The notes: a model not told the origin generated them from the sequence alone. Positions 11,838 to 22,301 are shown, counted from the first letter of the stretch. The stretch: 64,000 bases of DNA from Euglena gracilis (GCA_039621445.1 CP154954.1:37185703-37249702), one strand, 5' to 3'. Numbers and translations: made by a program.

Positions 11838-13504
11838 CAGTCTCCACTTCTTCTGACCTGAGGGGTCTGGGGGTTTAGGAACAACAAATGCCTGGGATGT
11901 CCACTCGCTTTTCGAGGGTACAATCCACTTACACTGAATAAGCTTCTCATTTCATTGAGAGCTTGTTCGCGTTCTCCCGAACAACGAAAAAAATTACGGT
12001 GCATGGGTTTAGCTCCTTCCTTAAGCTCGATCTTACAAACACCGAACGGACCGCGTATCGCGGGGTCGATGTCGCACGCGTATACTGGATTTTCCAGCAC
12101 ACCGTGAAATTCGCGGGTGATCCGCGAACAGTATTCGTCTGACTTAGGATGCTGACCTGCACTCTCGATGACTGCGGAAACCACCAGGGTATCCCTGGGG
12201 CTACCGAGCTTCCTCGGCACCGCTAATTCGGACATTCCGAATGCATCGAAGAAACATACGCGAAAAATGATTTCTTGCAAGGGTGGTAATATTTTACCAC
12301 AAAAATCTTCAAAAATTGGTACATTTGTGGGTAAATCCCACCAATGAAAACATACATACGATAGTTGGGTGAACCATTCCGCTTCCGGAATGCTGGGTAT
12401 GAGAATAACTCCACGGGCTTCATCCCGCAGAATTTTCCCAACCGCACATTCGATAAGTTTTGGGGGAGGGTGCATCCATAACACTGTATCACCCCAAAAT
12501 TTATCAAATGCGTTGGAGTGTTGTGACCAATGACGTGGCAAACGGGCATGTGCATTGGATGAAAAGGCATCGGTTTCCAATGCCAAATCAAAAGAATCAG
12601 CCAATGTCCCGATTTTGGAAAACCATCGTTCCAAAATACGATATTGACCAAAATTGAAAGCATTCCATACGCGTTTCACGTATTCATGCTCCCTATTTCC
12701 GGGTTGGAGTGAAGAAACACAATGAATGGATCCCCAAACATGCGGGTTGTCTTCCACTACCTCAAGGGATAATCCCAAGGGAGTTTGGACAGGTTGGGGG
12801 TTTCCCCATTCCGCATCAAATTCATTCCAAGTGTACTCGGGATGGTGATTTGGCATAACGCTTTTCACGTTTCCGAACAACGAGGTTAATCCGCGTTGTT
12901 GGAGTACTCGGTGTATCTCCGCGCATTGCGGGCTACAACCAAGTGTATCATGGCCTGTGGTTTCCGTATTCCGAATAGTGATTAGTGTCAGATTTTCAAC
13001 TAAACATCCACAATCGAAATCCGATTGGGTGGAAATTCTCCTGCAGTGCACACATTGGAAGGAAGTGTGATGGTGTGACGGGTGTGTGTGTAAATGGGTG
13101 TCGGTGGCATTAGCCGGTGAGTCTTGTACAGGTGTGCCTGGATTCGGCACAACTGGTGGGAAACGGAGTGGTGGTGTAGCTGGGCGACTACTCGACAACG
13201 TACGTACTGCAGGCCTTTGGGCTTTCGTCTTGTAACCCAGTGAAACGGCGGGGGTACCGTTACTCGCTTGCCCTGCCTCATGTGGAACGCATGTTGGTGT
13301 GTCATTGGGCAGGAGGGAGGCTTTCTCCGTACCCCGGTTGTGGAAAACGGTTGTTGGTGTGGTGGATAACGGTGTTGCCATTGTAGGTAACGGTCTTGGA
13401 AAAGTGGTGATCATCATGGCGGATGCAAACGGTGATGGTGGTTTGGGTGTCAATGAAGTGGTGGGTGCTGTGCACAAACCGTGGGAGTGGCAATCCACAA
13501 CCAA
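11816..13504 (-). pseudogene. Pol segment between protease and RT (linker, Cys cluster, extra domain), left copy
   Basis: 562 codons open. Order: a Thr/Pro/Ser-rich linker; a Cys/His cluster (CVHCRR, CGCL, CSPQC); the conserved 'extra domain' (DAFSSNAHARLPRHW, FDKFWGDTVLWMHPPP, GVILIPSIPEAEW); then the start of RT (IELKEGAKPMHR) before a frameshift. This copy is cleaner here than the right copy, which carries a stop, a small duplication and another stop in the same stretch. Confidence 0.7.
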
Positions 13505-14085
13505 TCAGTACTGGCGTAAAAATGGGTATCCCAAAATTACGTCAGACCCGTGAATTCCGGACTCGTAACCCCAAATATTGGTGAAATGTTGTAATTGTGG
13601 GGGTTGTGAGTGATGCTTCGGAATGATGGGCAAGAGCATCTCGAGCACACATCCCAAATCACCACCACACATGGGGGTGTTATCCGCTGTTGTAATTTTG
13701 ATCGGTTTCTTGGCGCTTACCAAGAGCGGGGTCGGTATCAACCCCAACCGAAAGAGCAGTGCAATGCGCCAACCAGTGTCAAATCAAATTTTAACTTTAG
13801 TGGAGAAATTTTGAATGCGGATTTCCGCTTGGACAAGTAATTCCATTGGTGGTACGCAAAGTGAAGGATCTGGCGGAAATACGTTTGCATGCCAGCTCTC
13901 CCATGAACCCTTTCCAACTTTGCTCAGCATTCCGAGCGGAAATGTGGTGTGGGGGGGTAGGGGACCCGAAATAATTCCGCGTACTGACCGTGAAGGCGGA
14001 TGGGCAGGGGGGGTTAAGGTTGATGAGGTCTTACCTCCATCTGTTCATCAGCCCAGAGGTCCGTGCCCTCGGACCTCGGGCTCCC
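13505..14085 (-). pseudogene. Aspartic protease region, left copy
   Basis: The downstream part of a retropepsin-like domain is readable (GSDVILGYPFLRQY). It is followed by a TGA where the right copy has CGA. The region of the active-site triad lies in a different frame because of indels. The TAA at about 14012 just after the gag UAG is absent in the right copy. Inactive. Confidence 0.7.
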
Positions 14086-14088
14086 CTA
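14050..14088 (-). promoter_or_regulatory. Gag-Pol UAG with downstream stem-loop, left copy
   Basis: Gag ends ...GSDLE then UAG (14086-14088). The next bases form the same 13-bp stem with 6-nt loop as in the right copy at 20482-20514, with no differences through the stem. Confidence 0.6.
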
Positions 14089-15738
14089 CTCCAAGTCCGA
14101 ACCGGCCGCATAGCCGGCAACATACTTTTTGGTGGAATAGATGGAATTTAATGAGCGCACCGCCATTCGGGCCTCATTAAATTCTCCCTCCGAGGTCTTA
14201 TCCCCCTCCCTGCCCGAAGCCGGGGTGTCCTCCTCCAAACAAGATATCTTGAAACCGACCTTTTGCCGGTTGGAGGAGTAACCACGGTCCTCGCGGCGCT
14301 TACCGCGATTTCCGTAGCCGGACCAAGGGGAACGAGATCTGGGACATTTGGATGAGTGGTGGTCTTTGGAACCGCAAAGTGAACAACGGGATTTGTGGCA
14401 GGAATCCGTGTAACAGGGGGAACGGTATTCCGTTTTTCCGTCAAACCGTCGTGGTGAACGAGTTTCCCCTCGAACATGACCGGTGTACCGGGGGTTCCCC
14501 GGTGACTCCCGCGAAGAGGATGATCCACTTCGCGAACGAGATCGTGAAGAGTCGCGATTGAAATCCTGTTTTCGGGTAGGGGGTCCAGGTGACCGACCGC
14601 GAGAGGGACGGGTTTCCCGACCATCACGCGATGGTGACTTGGGCCTACTACCGCTAAAGCGGTTCTCCGAAGAACGTGAAACTCCCGATTGACGTGAAAA
14701 CGCCGAGGAACCCGATCCCCGTGAGGAGGTCGAGCCACTTGGGCTTCCAATACGCTTTCGCGCATCGGGATTCGGGCATTCCCGAGGCATGTGACCAGAT
14801 TTGTTGCACAAAAAGCACAGTTTATCCGTGCCTTGGTCCGAAGAACGCTGATTCCGCGTTTTCGGTCCCGTGGTGGGTGATCTTGGTGATATGGGTGATT
14901 TTTGCAACGCGTTAACCGCACCCGCAGGGATTCCCGCGGTGGGATGCGTTTGGAAAGCGGACTGTATTTGTCCCAAAACTTGTGTGAGTTTGAGTTGCTT
15001 TGACACATAATTCCAACGTTGGGCAAGAGTCATCTCATGCCCTGCCAACTCCTCGCGATGGATATCCTTCACGAGGGATGGTGTGAAATGCAACAAAACC
15101 GCATCGAATTGTTCGCGCATTTGCTTCTCGCTAAGTTCATCAACTTCGGAAGCAAGTGCTAACCATTTGGCATACCAAAGGTCAATGGTTTTCCATTTGC
15201 GATCCGATGGCGCGCATTGTCGCCATTTCTTTTCCAGGGTAATCCTGGTGACCAAGCTTGAGTTGGTTGAAGCGTATTGCTCAACCAGGTCATCAAATGA
15301 TACGCCATTACGTATTACCAAATTGCGCGCGCGTTCTCGCTCCTCCCTCGGTAGGCAATCCATGAATTCCATCTTGACCACCTCGGGATTCGGGTCTTGG
15401 GTGGGTCCCTTTAGTGCCCAGTAGTACTCCCAATCCCGAAAAAATTGTCTCCATGTGGACGGATCCCCGTCCCATTGGGGTTTCACCTTGTTCGCTATGG
15501 TGATGGTGCCCCTGAAGTCTCTCTGAGTAACCCGCTGACCCTCGGTGGTATTCCAGGGGTTTGGGTCAGGGTAATTCTTCACACCAAACGCGTTTCGCGG
15601 ATTTTCCGCTCCATGTGTACCCCGTGCAGGATTTCCCGCACCAAGTGTAGGGGTGGCAGGATTTTCCTGCGGGAATTGCGAAAAATGTGGTGAAATTCTC
15701 CCGGTGGGGCAGGTTCCCCGCCGAAAACCCGATGGGTG
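14086..15738 (-). CDS. gag: Gag (capsid and nucleocapsid), left copy, truncated at its N-terminus
   Basis: An uninterrupted frame from the junction at about 15738 to the UAG at 14086. It covers the retrotransposon-type capsid (around WDGDPSTWRQFFRDWEYYW, then CLPREERERARNL) and the nucleocapsid with two CCHC knuckles (CFLCNKSGHMPREC and CSLCGSKDHHSSKC) on either side of an Arg/Ser-rich stretch. The apparent N-terminus beginning at 15819 is LTR sequence of the other copy fused in frame by the rearrangement and is not native. The coiled-coil N-terminal half found in the right copy is missing. The frame is better preserved than in the right copy. Confidence 0.85.
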   Translation of the reverse strand, partial: HPSGFRRGTCPTGRISPHFSQFPQENPATPTLGAGNPARGTHGAENPRNAFGVKNYPDPNPWNTTEGQRVTQRDFRGTITIANKVKPQWDGDPSTWRQFFRDWEYYWALKGPTQDPNPEVVKMEFMDCLPREERERARNLVIRNGVSFDDLVEQYASTNSSLVTRITLEKKWRQCAPSDRKWKTIDLWYAKWLALASEVDELSEKQMREQFDAVLLHFTPSLVKDIHREELAGHEMTLAQRWNYVSKQLKLTQVLGQIQSAFQTHPTAGIPAGAVNALQKSPISPRSPTTGPKTRNQRSSDQGTDKLCFLCNKSGHMPRECPNPDARKRIGSPSGSTSSRGSGSSAFSRQSGVSRSSENRFSGSRPKSPSRDGRETRPSRGRSPGPPTRKQDFNRDSSRSRSRSGSSSSRESPGNPRYTGHVRGETRSPRRFDGKTEYRSPCYTDSCHKSRCSLCGSKDHHSSKCPRSRSPWSGYGNRGKRREDRGYSSNRQKVGFKISCLEEDTPASGREGDKTSEGEFNEARMAVRSLNSIYSTKKYVAGYAAGSDLE

Positions 15739-15745
15739 ATTGTGT
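15736..15745. other. Head-to-head junction between the two retroelement copies
   Basis: To the left, sequence reverse-complementary to the right copy's gag (equivalent to about 18837). To the right, LTR sequence equivalent to 32057 onward. A 2-3 nt overlap (TAC/GTA) is the only homology. No target duplication or filler is visible. Confidence 0.8.
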
Positions 15746-16168
15746 ACCAGGCACGTCCCAGCTCTGTAGGATATCTGCAGAGTGGGTTCTGTGACGGTCG
15801 CACCACTGTGGAACACCACAGCTGGTAGGATCGTGGCAGACCCTTCTGGGATCTGCCCCTGGACACGTCAGCACTTTTCTCTCCTTCCCCCACAGGTGGT
15901 ATTCTTCACTGTCAATCTTCCCAAGTTTGACCATTGGTTTTGTCAGAGGGAAAAACCCTCGGAACAGTCGAACTTGACCTCAGAAGAAACTTCTGAGTCT
16001 TTGCTTTGTGCTTTGCTTCTTGGGGAATTGAGAAGAAAAGGGGAAAACCACTTTTCGTTACTCCAAAGACTTTTCCCTACCATAGGTAGGCTGCGCACCA
16101 AGGCGAAAGCGAAAGACTTTTACAGAAAGTCCCAAAAAGAGGAAAAGGGAAAGTTTTGGACGTACACT
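15741..16168 (+). repeat. 5' LTR of the right copy, truncated at its 5' side
   Basis: Matches 32057-32484. It contains an AGAAG-AAA-CTTCT hairpin and ends GGACGTACA(CT) two bases before the primer-binding site. The U3 side is missing, so the promoter has probably been lost. Confidence 0.88.
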
Positions 16169-16185
16169 TGGTAGCAGATTTAGGC
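16169..16185 (+). promoter_or_regulatory. Primer-binding site, initiator tRNA-Met-like
   Basis: TGGTAGCAGATTTAGGC follows the LTR end. Its first ten bases, TGGTAGCAGA, are complementary to the 3' end of eukaryotic initiator tRNA-Met (which ends ...CUGCUACCA). This places the element's 5' end and confirms plus orientation. Confidence 0.75.
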
Positions 16186-16422
16186 AACGATCCTACACAG
16201 ACGTTCCACACAGAGAAACTCTGTGGTTGACTGGTGGTGAGGATCGTACTGAGCCGTGAAACACGGTGAAAGTATTGTTCCTGGCCCCTAGCCAACCCTT
16301 AAACAAGGATACAGGTCTCAGAAGGTTCTGTTCGGTATTCGCCGATACAACCTTTCTGGTCCCTGTTTCACTGCTTATTTGTGTGAATTTTTGAGTTTTT
16401 GCCTTTTTACCCATCTCAAAAG
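16186..16422 (+). other. Retroelement leader
   Basis: Untranslated leader between primer-binding site and first gag ATG. It contains a perfect ACAGAG-AAA-CTCTGT hairpin (16210-16224) and a possible splice donor GTGAGG at 16237, which could pair with the acceptor at 25666 to produce an ORF3 message. The donor is a guess. Confidence 0.4.
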
Positions 16423-18227
16423 ATGCAGAGCACAACCCCCAACAGCAAATTTGATTATGACTTGTTGATGAGTTCATTGACCAATCTTGATGAAGATTGC
16501 GGGGATTGGAACGGTTCGAATGAAACAAGTTCCAATTCCCGACTCCCCAAGCAACAAGAAGACACATTGCATCAATTGTCATTGTCACAAGGCGAAACGC
16601 CTTCATTGTTGCAAGGGGGTAATGAACCCTCTTCATCATCATTGTCATTGATTGTGCGGGATGTGGGCGGCAAAATGCCTACCTCCATCCCGGTTCACCC
16701 GTCATTGATTCGGCGAGGGGATGAACCCCTTGCACCGTTACACTTGGCAACTCATGTAACCCATGAACAAAGTGAGGGGTATTTGCCCTTTGCTCTGTTC
16801 ACACCCAAAAGATCCCCGGTGGAAGCACCGGTGGGCCTTTTGGAGTGCAACTCGGTGGAAACACCGTGTTTTTTCCAACCCCCCCCCCTCAATTTCCACC
16901 CCCCACACCATTCCAGGGATTACCCGCGGAAACTGCGGTTTTCCCTGCTTTGCCATGGAACCCAGATATGCGTCTGGTGGTACCGGAAAACTCTGGTGCC
17001 GTTTCCATTGTGGATGACTATGAGGAAGATTTGAGGGATAACCTCAGCCCCGGTGATGTTTACCATATTCTCGGTCAACTCCCAGCGGATCACCCGCTGA
17101 ACAAGCAAATTTTGCATGTCCACCAATGTGTTGGGGAATGTGCAACCATGCTCAACAAGGTTTTGCAGTTTGATGAGGACAATCAAAGGGTTGTCAACAC
17201 CAAGCTGGAATATTGCTGGAATTATTTGCAGGAAATCGGCAAATATTGCCAACACAATTTTGAAAATGCGGGGAAAGACCTTCAGCATTTTCGAGAAAGT
17301 GTTGACAGTATTTTGCGCATCCAACTTCCACAAAATTTCCAACAAATCAGCGAAATGCTGCATGAAGCGGAAACGCGGAATGATTCCAAGTTTCTGCATG
17401 TGCAGGATGGTATGAGCCATCTTTTTGCCAAAGTAGAATCATGTTCAACCATGCTACTGCAATTGCAGCAGCAGTTACAAGCGCAAAATGCCACTCCCAA
17501 AATGCCGGAAATCGGTAACTTTGTTGCGGTTGAGCATTTTGCCACACTCACTACTTCTTTCCAAGAAGCCCAACAACGGATTTTGCATCTCTGCTCGGAA
17601 ATCGAGCATTTGAAGCAATTTCAAGCGACGGTGCAAGAAAATTTTGTTCCCAGTACGCAAATCCAGGTTTTGGAGGAACGCATCCTACATTTGGAGCAAA
17701 AATCCTGCCATTGTGCCGCAAATCAGGATGGATTAACCACCCTGCACGCAAAAATCGCGCATTGCGCACAACGGTTGTATTTCGCGCAACAACAATCGCA
17801 AACGGACATCGGCGGTATTAATGCCACCGTTGTCGGTTTGCAGGAGCATGTTTCTGCACTTTCCAAGCGAATTCCTGACATTAGTGGTATTCAAGCCGCT
17901 ATTGGGGAATTACAAACCCGTTGCACCTTGTTGTCTACCACGGTAGCAGAAATTCGCGCACTTCCCAATACTTCGCGTGCGCGGATATCGGAGTCACCGG
18001 AATTTCGCTCATTTTATAACAAAATGCTTGGTGACAACAAGGAAACCTCGCAAGCATTTTGTACGAGTTTGATTCAACTTGAGGAATCTGTGAATCGGAA
18101 TGCCGGATCAATGCAAGATGAGGTTTCACGGTTGGATGGACGAATTTCTGCGGTGTTGGAAAAGCCAACCGCGGAAAATTCGCGCACCACCGCGGAAACC
18201 CCCACCAAGGCACCCCACCAATTGTAA
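16423..18227 (+). CDS. gag: Gag N-terminal coiled-coil segment, right copy (one frameshift)
   Basis: Starts at ATG 16423 (MQSTTPNSKFDYD). It runs as a Ser/Pro-rich region to about residue 150, changes frame at a C10 homopolymer (16879-16888), and continues as about 430 residues rich in Gln, Glu, Leu and His with heptad-like spacing (for example LLQLQQQLQAQ, LEERILHLEQ), predicted coiled coil. It ends at an in-frame TAA (18225-18227); the same frame stays open beyond. Such a long coiled coil ahead of capsid is not usual for Ty3/gypsy Gag, and I infer a role in particle assembly. The homopolymer shift could be a sequencing error or real decay. Confidence 0.65.
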
Positions 18228-19511
18228 ATTGTCTCAAATGCAGTAAAAGCGCTTGCGGGTCAACTCCGGAATGTGGAGGAGTCCCAAGGACAACTTGTCC
18301 AAGATTTACACTTGGTTTCTGAAAAGTTACCACACTTGGACGATTTTTCCCGTTACCGCAAACGCATTCGGCATTTGGAGACTGAGGTTGACCGTATTTG
18401 CGGCCAACTCCAGTTGGTGGAACATTTGGAAGAAACGGTGCATGACTTGTCCGCGAGTTTGGATAAAATGTCCGCTCCGGTACCGGTTGTGCCACCACCC
18501 ACCGCGGTAAGCGCTGCGGTTGGTATTCCAAATGTCCCGGAATCGCGTTCTCAAACTACCATTTCCGGGGTGGGAATACCTACATCCACCGCGAATTTGG
18601 TACAACCACCCGCGAAAACGCGAATTGTACCACCTTTGCTGTTGCCAACACCGCAAACCCACTTTTCACGGGAAATTTCCGATGAGGAAATTGATCCCCC
18701 GCTCGAGAATTCGAGTCTCCACCAGGAAATTCAACATTCCAACCTTGTACGAGGAATGAGCCAACACCCCGCACCTGGTATTGGTCATGTGTCGCATTCG
18801 CGATCATACCAACCACCATCGGGTTCTGGATTACCAGATCACCCATCGGGTTTTCGGCGGGAAACCCGCCCTACTGGGAGAAAATCACCACATTTTTCGC
18901 AATTCCCGCAGGAAAATCCTGCCACCCTTACACTTGGTGCGGGAAATCCTGCACGGGGTTTATATGAAGCGGAAAATCCGCGAAACGCGTTTGGCGTTAA
19001 GAATTACCCGGACCCAAACCCCTGGAATACCACCGAGGGTCAACGGGTTACTCAGAGAGACTTCAAGGGCACCATCGGAATCGCGAACAAGGTGAAACCC
19101 CAATGGGACGGGGATCCAACCACATGGAGACAATTTTTTCGGGACTGGGAGTACTATTGGGCACTAAAGGTACCAACCCAAGACCCGAATCCCGAGGTAG
19201 TCAAGATGGAATTCATCGATTGCCTACCGAGGGAGGAGCGAGAACGCGCACGCAATTTGGTGATACGCAATGGCGTATCATTCGATGACCTGGTTGAGCA
19301 ATACGCTTCAACCAACTCAAGTTTGGTCACCAGGATTACCCTGGAGAAGAAATGGCGACAATCCGCGCCATCGGATCGCAAATGGAAATACATTGACCTT
19401 TGGTATGCTAAATGGTTAGCACTTGCTTCCGATGTTGATGAACTTAGCGAGAAGCAAATGCGCGAACAATTCGATGCGGTTTTGTTGCATTTCACACCAT
19501 CCCTATCGTGA
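18228..19511 (+). CDS. gag: Gag capsid region, right copy
   Basis: Continues the frame of the coiled-coil segment after a single TAA. First come further coiled coil and a Pro-rich linker, then the capsid (WDGDPTTWRQFFRDWEYYW, CLPREERERARNL). It ends early at 19509-19511 because about 13 bp present in the left copy (between TCCCT and CGAGGAG) is missing here, shifting the frame. Confidence 0.75.
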   Translation: MVSNAVKALAGQLRNVEESQGQLVQDLHLVSEKLPHLDDFSRYRKRIRHLETEVDRICGQLQLVEHLEETVHDLSASLDKMSAPVPVVPPPTAVSAAVGIPNVPESRSQTTISGVGIPTSTANLVQPPAKTRIVPPLLLPTPQTHFSREISDEEIDPPLENSSLHQEIQHSNLVRGMSQHPAPGIGHVSHSRSYQPPSGSGLPDHPSGFRRETRPTGRKSPHFSQFPQENPATLTLGAGNPARGLYEAENPRNAFGVKNYPDPNPWNTTEGQRVTQRDFKGTIGIANKVKPQWDGDPTTWRQFFRDWEYYWALKVPTQDPNPEVVKMEFIDCLPREERERARNLVIRNGVSFDDLVEQYASTNSSLVTRITLEKKWRQSAPSDRKWKYIDLWYAKWLALASDVDELSEKQMREQFDAVLLHFTPSLS

Positions 19512-20478
19512 GGAGTTGGCAGGGCATGAGATGACTCTTGCCCAACGTTGTAATTGTGTGTCAAAGCAACTCAAACTCACACAAGTTTTGGGACAAATAC
19601 AGTCCGCTTTCCAAACGCATCCCACCACGGGAATCCGTGCGGGTGCGGTTAATGCGTTGTAAAAATCACCCATGTCACCGAGATCACCCACCAATGGACC
19701 GAAAACGCGGAATCAGCGTTCTTCGGACCAAGGCACGGATAAACTGTGCTTTTTGTGCAACAAATCTGGTCACATGTCTCGGGAATGCCCGAATCCCGAT
19801 GCGCGAAAGCGTATTGGAAGCCCAAGGGGCTCGACCTCCTCACGGGGATCGGGTTCCTTGGCGTTTTCGCGACAATCGGGAGTTTCACATTCTTCGGAGA
19901 ACCGCTTTAGCGGTAGTAGGCCCAAGTCACCATCGCGTGATGGTCGGGAAACCCGTCCTTCTCGCGGTCGGTCACCTGGACCCCCTACCCGAAAACAGGA
20001 TTTCAATCGCGATTCTTCACGATCTCGTTCGCGAAGTGGTTCATCCTCTTCACGCGAGTCATCGGGGAAGTCCCGATCCACCGGTCATGGTCGACGGGAA
20101 ACCCGTTCACCACGACGGTTTGACGGTCGAACGGAATACCGTTCCCCCCGTTATGCGGAATCCCGCCACAAATCCCGTTGTTCACTTTGCGGTTCAAAAG
20201 ACCACCACTCATCCAAATGCCCCAGATCTCGTTCCCCCCGGCCCGGCTACTGGAATCGCTGTAAGCGCCGCGATGACCGTGGTTACTCCTCCAACCGGCA
20301 AAAGGTCGGTTTCAAGATTTCTTGTTTGGAGGAGGACACCCCGGCTTTGGGCAGGGAGGGGGATGAGACCTCGGACAGGGAATTTAATGAGGCCCGAATG
20401 GCGGTGCGCTCATTGAATTCCATCTATTCCACCAAAAAGTCCGTTGCCGGCTATGCGGCCGGTTCGGACTTGGAGTAG
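19512..20478 (+). CDS. gag: Gag nucleocapsid: two zinc knuckles flanking an Arg/Ser domain
   Basis: Two CX2CX4HX4C knuckles: CFLCNKSGHMSREC and CSLCGSKDHHSSKC. Between them lies an Arg/Ser-dipeptide-rich stretch (SRSRSRSGSSSSRES and neighbours). Knuckles bind the element's RNA; RS-rich stretches in general mediate RNA/protein contacts and phosphorylation. An internal TAA at 19660-19662 replaces CAA of the left copy. The segment ends at UAG 20476-20478. Confidence 0.8.
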
Positions 20479-20514
20479 GGGAGCCCGAGGTCCGAGGGCA
20501 CGGACCTCTGGGCT
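20476..20514 (+). promoter_or_regulatory. Candidate stop-codon readthrough signal between gag and pol
   Basis: UAG (20476-20478) is followed by GGG and then a hairpin: left arm 20482-20494 (AGCCCGAGGTCCG), loop AGGGCA, right arm 20501-20514, 13 pairs with one bulged T at 20509. Pol continues in the same reading frame. The layout resembles gammaretroviral UAG suppression with downstream structure. It is identical in both diverged copies. Confidence 0.6.
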
Positions 20515-21681
20515 GATGAACAGATGGAGGTAAGACCTGATCAACCTTACCCCCCCTGCCCATCCGCCTTCACGGTCAGTACCCGGAATTATTTCGGGTC
20601 CCCTACCCCCCACTCCACATTTCCGCTCGGAATGCTGAGCAAAGTAGGAAAGGGTTCATGGGAAAGCTGGCATGCAAACGTATTTCCGCCAGACCCTTCA
20701 CTTTGCGTACCACCAATGGAATTACTCGTCCAAGCGGAAATCCGCATCCAAAATTTCTCCACTAAAGTTAAAATTCTCATTGACACTGGTTGTCGCATTG
20801 CACTGCTTTTTCGGTTGGGGTTGATACCGACCCCGCTCTTGGTAAGCGCCAAGAAACCGATCAAAATTACAACCGCGGATAACACCCCCATGTGCGGTGG
20901 TGATTTGGGATGTGTGCTCGAGATACTCTTGCCTATCATTCCGAAGCATCACTCACACCCCCCACAATTACAACATTTCACCAAGTTTTTTGGTTACGAG
21001 TCCGGAATTCACGGGTCTGACGTAATTTTGGGATACCCATTTTTACGCCAGTACCGATTGGTTGTGGATTGCCACTCCCACGGTTTGCGCACAACACCCA
21101 CGACCGCATTGCCACCCAAACCACCATCACCGTTGGCGTCAACCATGACGACCACCACTTTTTCAACACCGTTACCTACAATGGCAACACCGTTATCCAC
21201 CACACGAACCACCGTTTTCCACACCCGGGGTACGGAGAAAGCCTCCCCCCTACCCAATGACACACCTACATGCGTTCCACATGAAGTAGGGCAAGCGAGT
21301 AGCGGTACCCCCGCCGTTTCACTGGGTTACAAGACGAAAGCCCAAAGGCCTGAAGTAATTACGGTGTCGAGTAGTCGCCCAGCTACACCACCACTCCGTT
21401 TCCCACCAGTTGTGCCGAATTCAGGCACACCTGTACAAGACTCACCGGCTACTGCCATCGACACCCTCTTATACGCACACCCGATACACCAACACACTTC
21501 CTACCAATGTGTGCACTGCAGGAGAAATTCCACCCAATCGGATTTCGATTGTGGGTGTTTAGTTCAAAATCCGACACTGATCGCAATTCTGATTACGGAA
21601 TCCACACGGCATGACACACTTAGTTGTAGCCCGCAATGCGCGGAGATACACCGAGTACTCCAACAACGCGGATTAACCTAG
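20479..21681 (+). CDS. pol: Pol N-terminus: aspartic protease and linker, right copy
   Basis: In frame with gag through the UAG. The retropepsin-like protease has its active-site triad LIDTGCR at about 20779-20796 and the C-terminal GSDVILGYPFL (about 21015-21048). A Thr/Pro-rich linker and a Cys cluster (CVHCRR, CGCL, CSPQC) follow. The protease would process Gag and Gag-Pol. The frame ends at TAG 21679-21681, a single substitution relative to the left copy (CTCGTT there, CTAGTT here). Confidence 0.75.
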   Translation, partial: GSPRSEGTDLWADEQMEVRPDQPYPPCPSAFTVSTRNYFGSPTPHSTFPLGMLSKVGKGSWESWHANVFPPDPSLCVPPMELLVQAEIRIQNFSTKVKILIDTGCRIALLFRLGLIPTPLLVSAKKPIKITTADNTPMCGGDLGCVLEILLPIIPKHHSHPPQLQHFTKFFGYESGIHGSDVILGYPFLRQYRLVVDCHSHGLRTTPTTALPPKPPSPLASTMTTTTFSTPLPTMATPLSTTRTTVFHTRGTEKASPLPNDTPTCVPHEVGQASSGTPAVSLGYKTKAQRPEVITVSSSRPATPPLRFPPVVPNSGTPVQDSPATAIDTLLYAHPIHQHTSYQCVHCRRNSTQSDFDCGCLVQNPTLIAILITESTRHDTLSCSPQCAEIHRVLQQRGLT

Positions 21682-22301
21682 TTGTTCGGATACGCGAAAA
21701 GCGTTATGCCTAATCACCATCCCGAGTACACTTGGTATGAATTTGATGCGGAATGGGGAAACCCCCAACCTGTCCAAACTCCCTGGGGATTACCCCTTGA
21801 GGTAGTGGAAGACAACCCGCATGTTTGTGGATCCGTTCATTGTGTATCTTCACTCCAACCCGGAAATAGGGTGCATGAATACGCGAAACGCGTATGGAAT
21901 GCTTTCAATTTTGGTCAATATCACATTTTGGATCGATGGTTTTCCAAAATTGCGACATTGGCTGATTCTTTTGATTTGACATTGGAAATCGATGCCTTTT
22001 CATCCAATGCACATGCCCGTTTGCCACGTCATTCGTCACAACACTCCAACGCATTTGATAAATTTTGGGGTGATACGGTGTTATGGATGCACCCTCCCCC
22101 CAAACTTATCGGATCCCCCCAAAACTTGTCAAATGTGCGGTAGAGAAAATTCTGCGGGATGAAGCCCGTGGAGTTATTCTCATACCCATCATTCCGGAAG
22201 CGGAATGGTTCACCCAACTATCATATGTGTGTTTTCATTGGTGGGATTTACCCACAAATGTACCGATTTTTGAGGATTTTTGAGGTAAAATATTACCACC
22301 C
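21682..22301 (+). pseudogene. pol: Extra domain between protease and RT, right copy (broken)
   Basis: Encodes IDAFSSNAHARLPRH, FDKFWGDTVLWMHPPP, then after a small duplicated insertion near 22110 (which shifts the frame) GVILIPIIPEAEWFTQL. The pattern DAF...W.....W.PPP..I......GVILIP..PEA.W resembles the conserved region that follows RNase H in DIRS-like and related retroelements; the comparison is from memory and needs a profile search. A TGA at 22282-22284 replaces TGT of the left copy. Confidence 0.55.

Noticed and set aside
4505-16168. A TIR-bounded DNA transposon carrying pol genes, because 4505-4931 and 15741-16168 are inverted repeats
   Set aside because: The right-hand repeat is followed by a primer-binding site and belongs to the plus-strand element as its 5' LTR. 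The inverted relation is a result of head-to-head placement.
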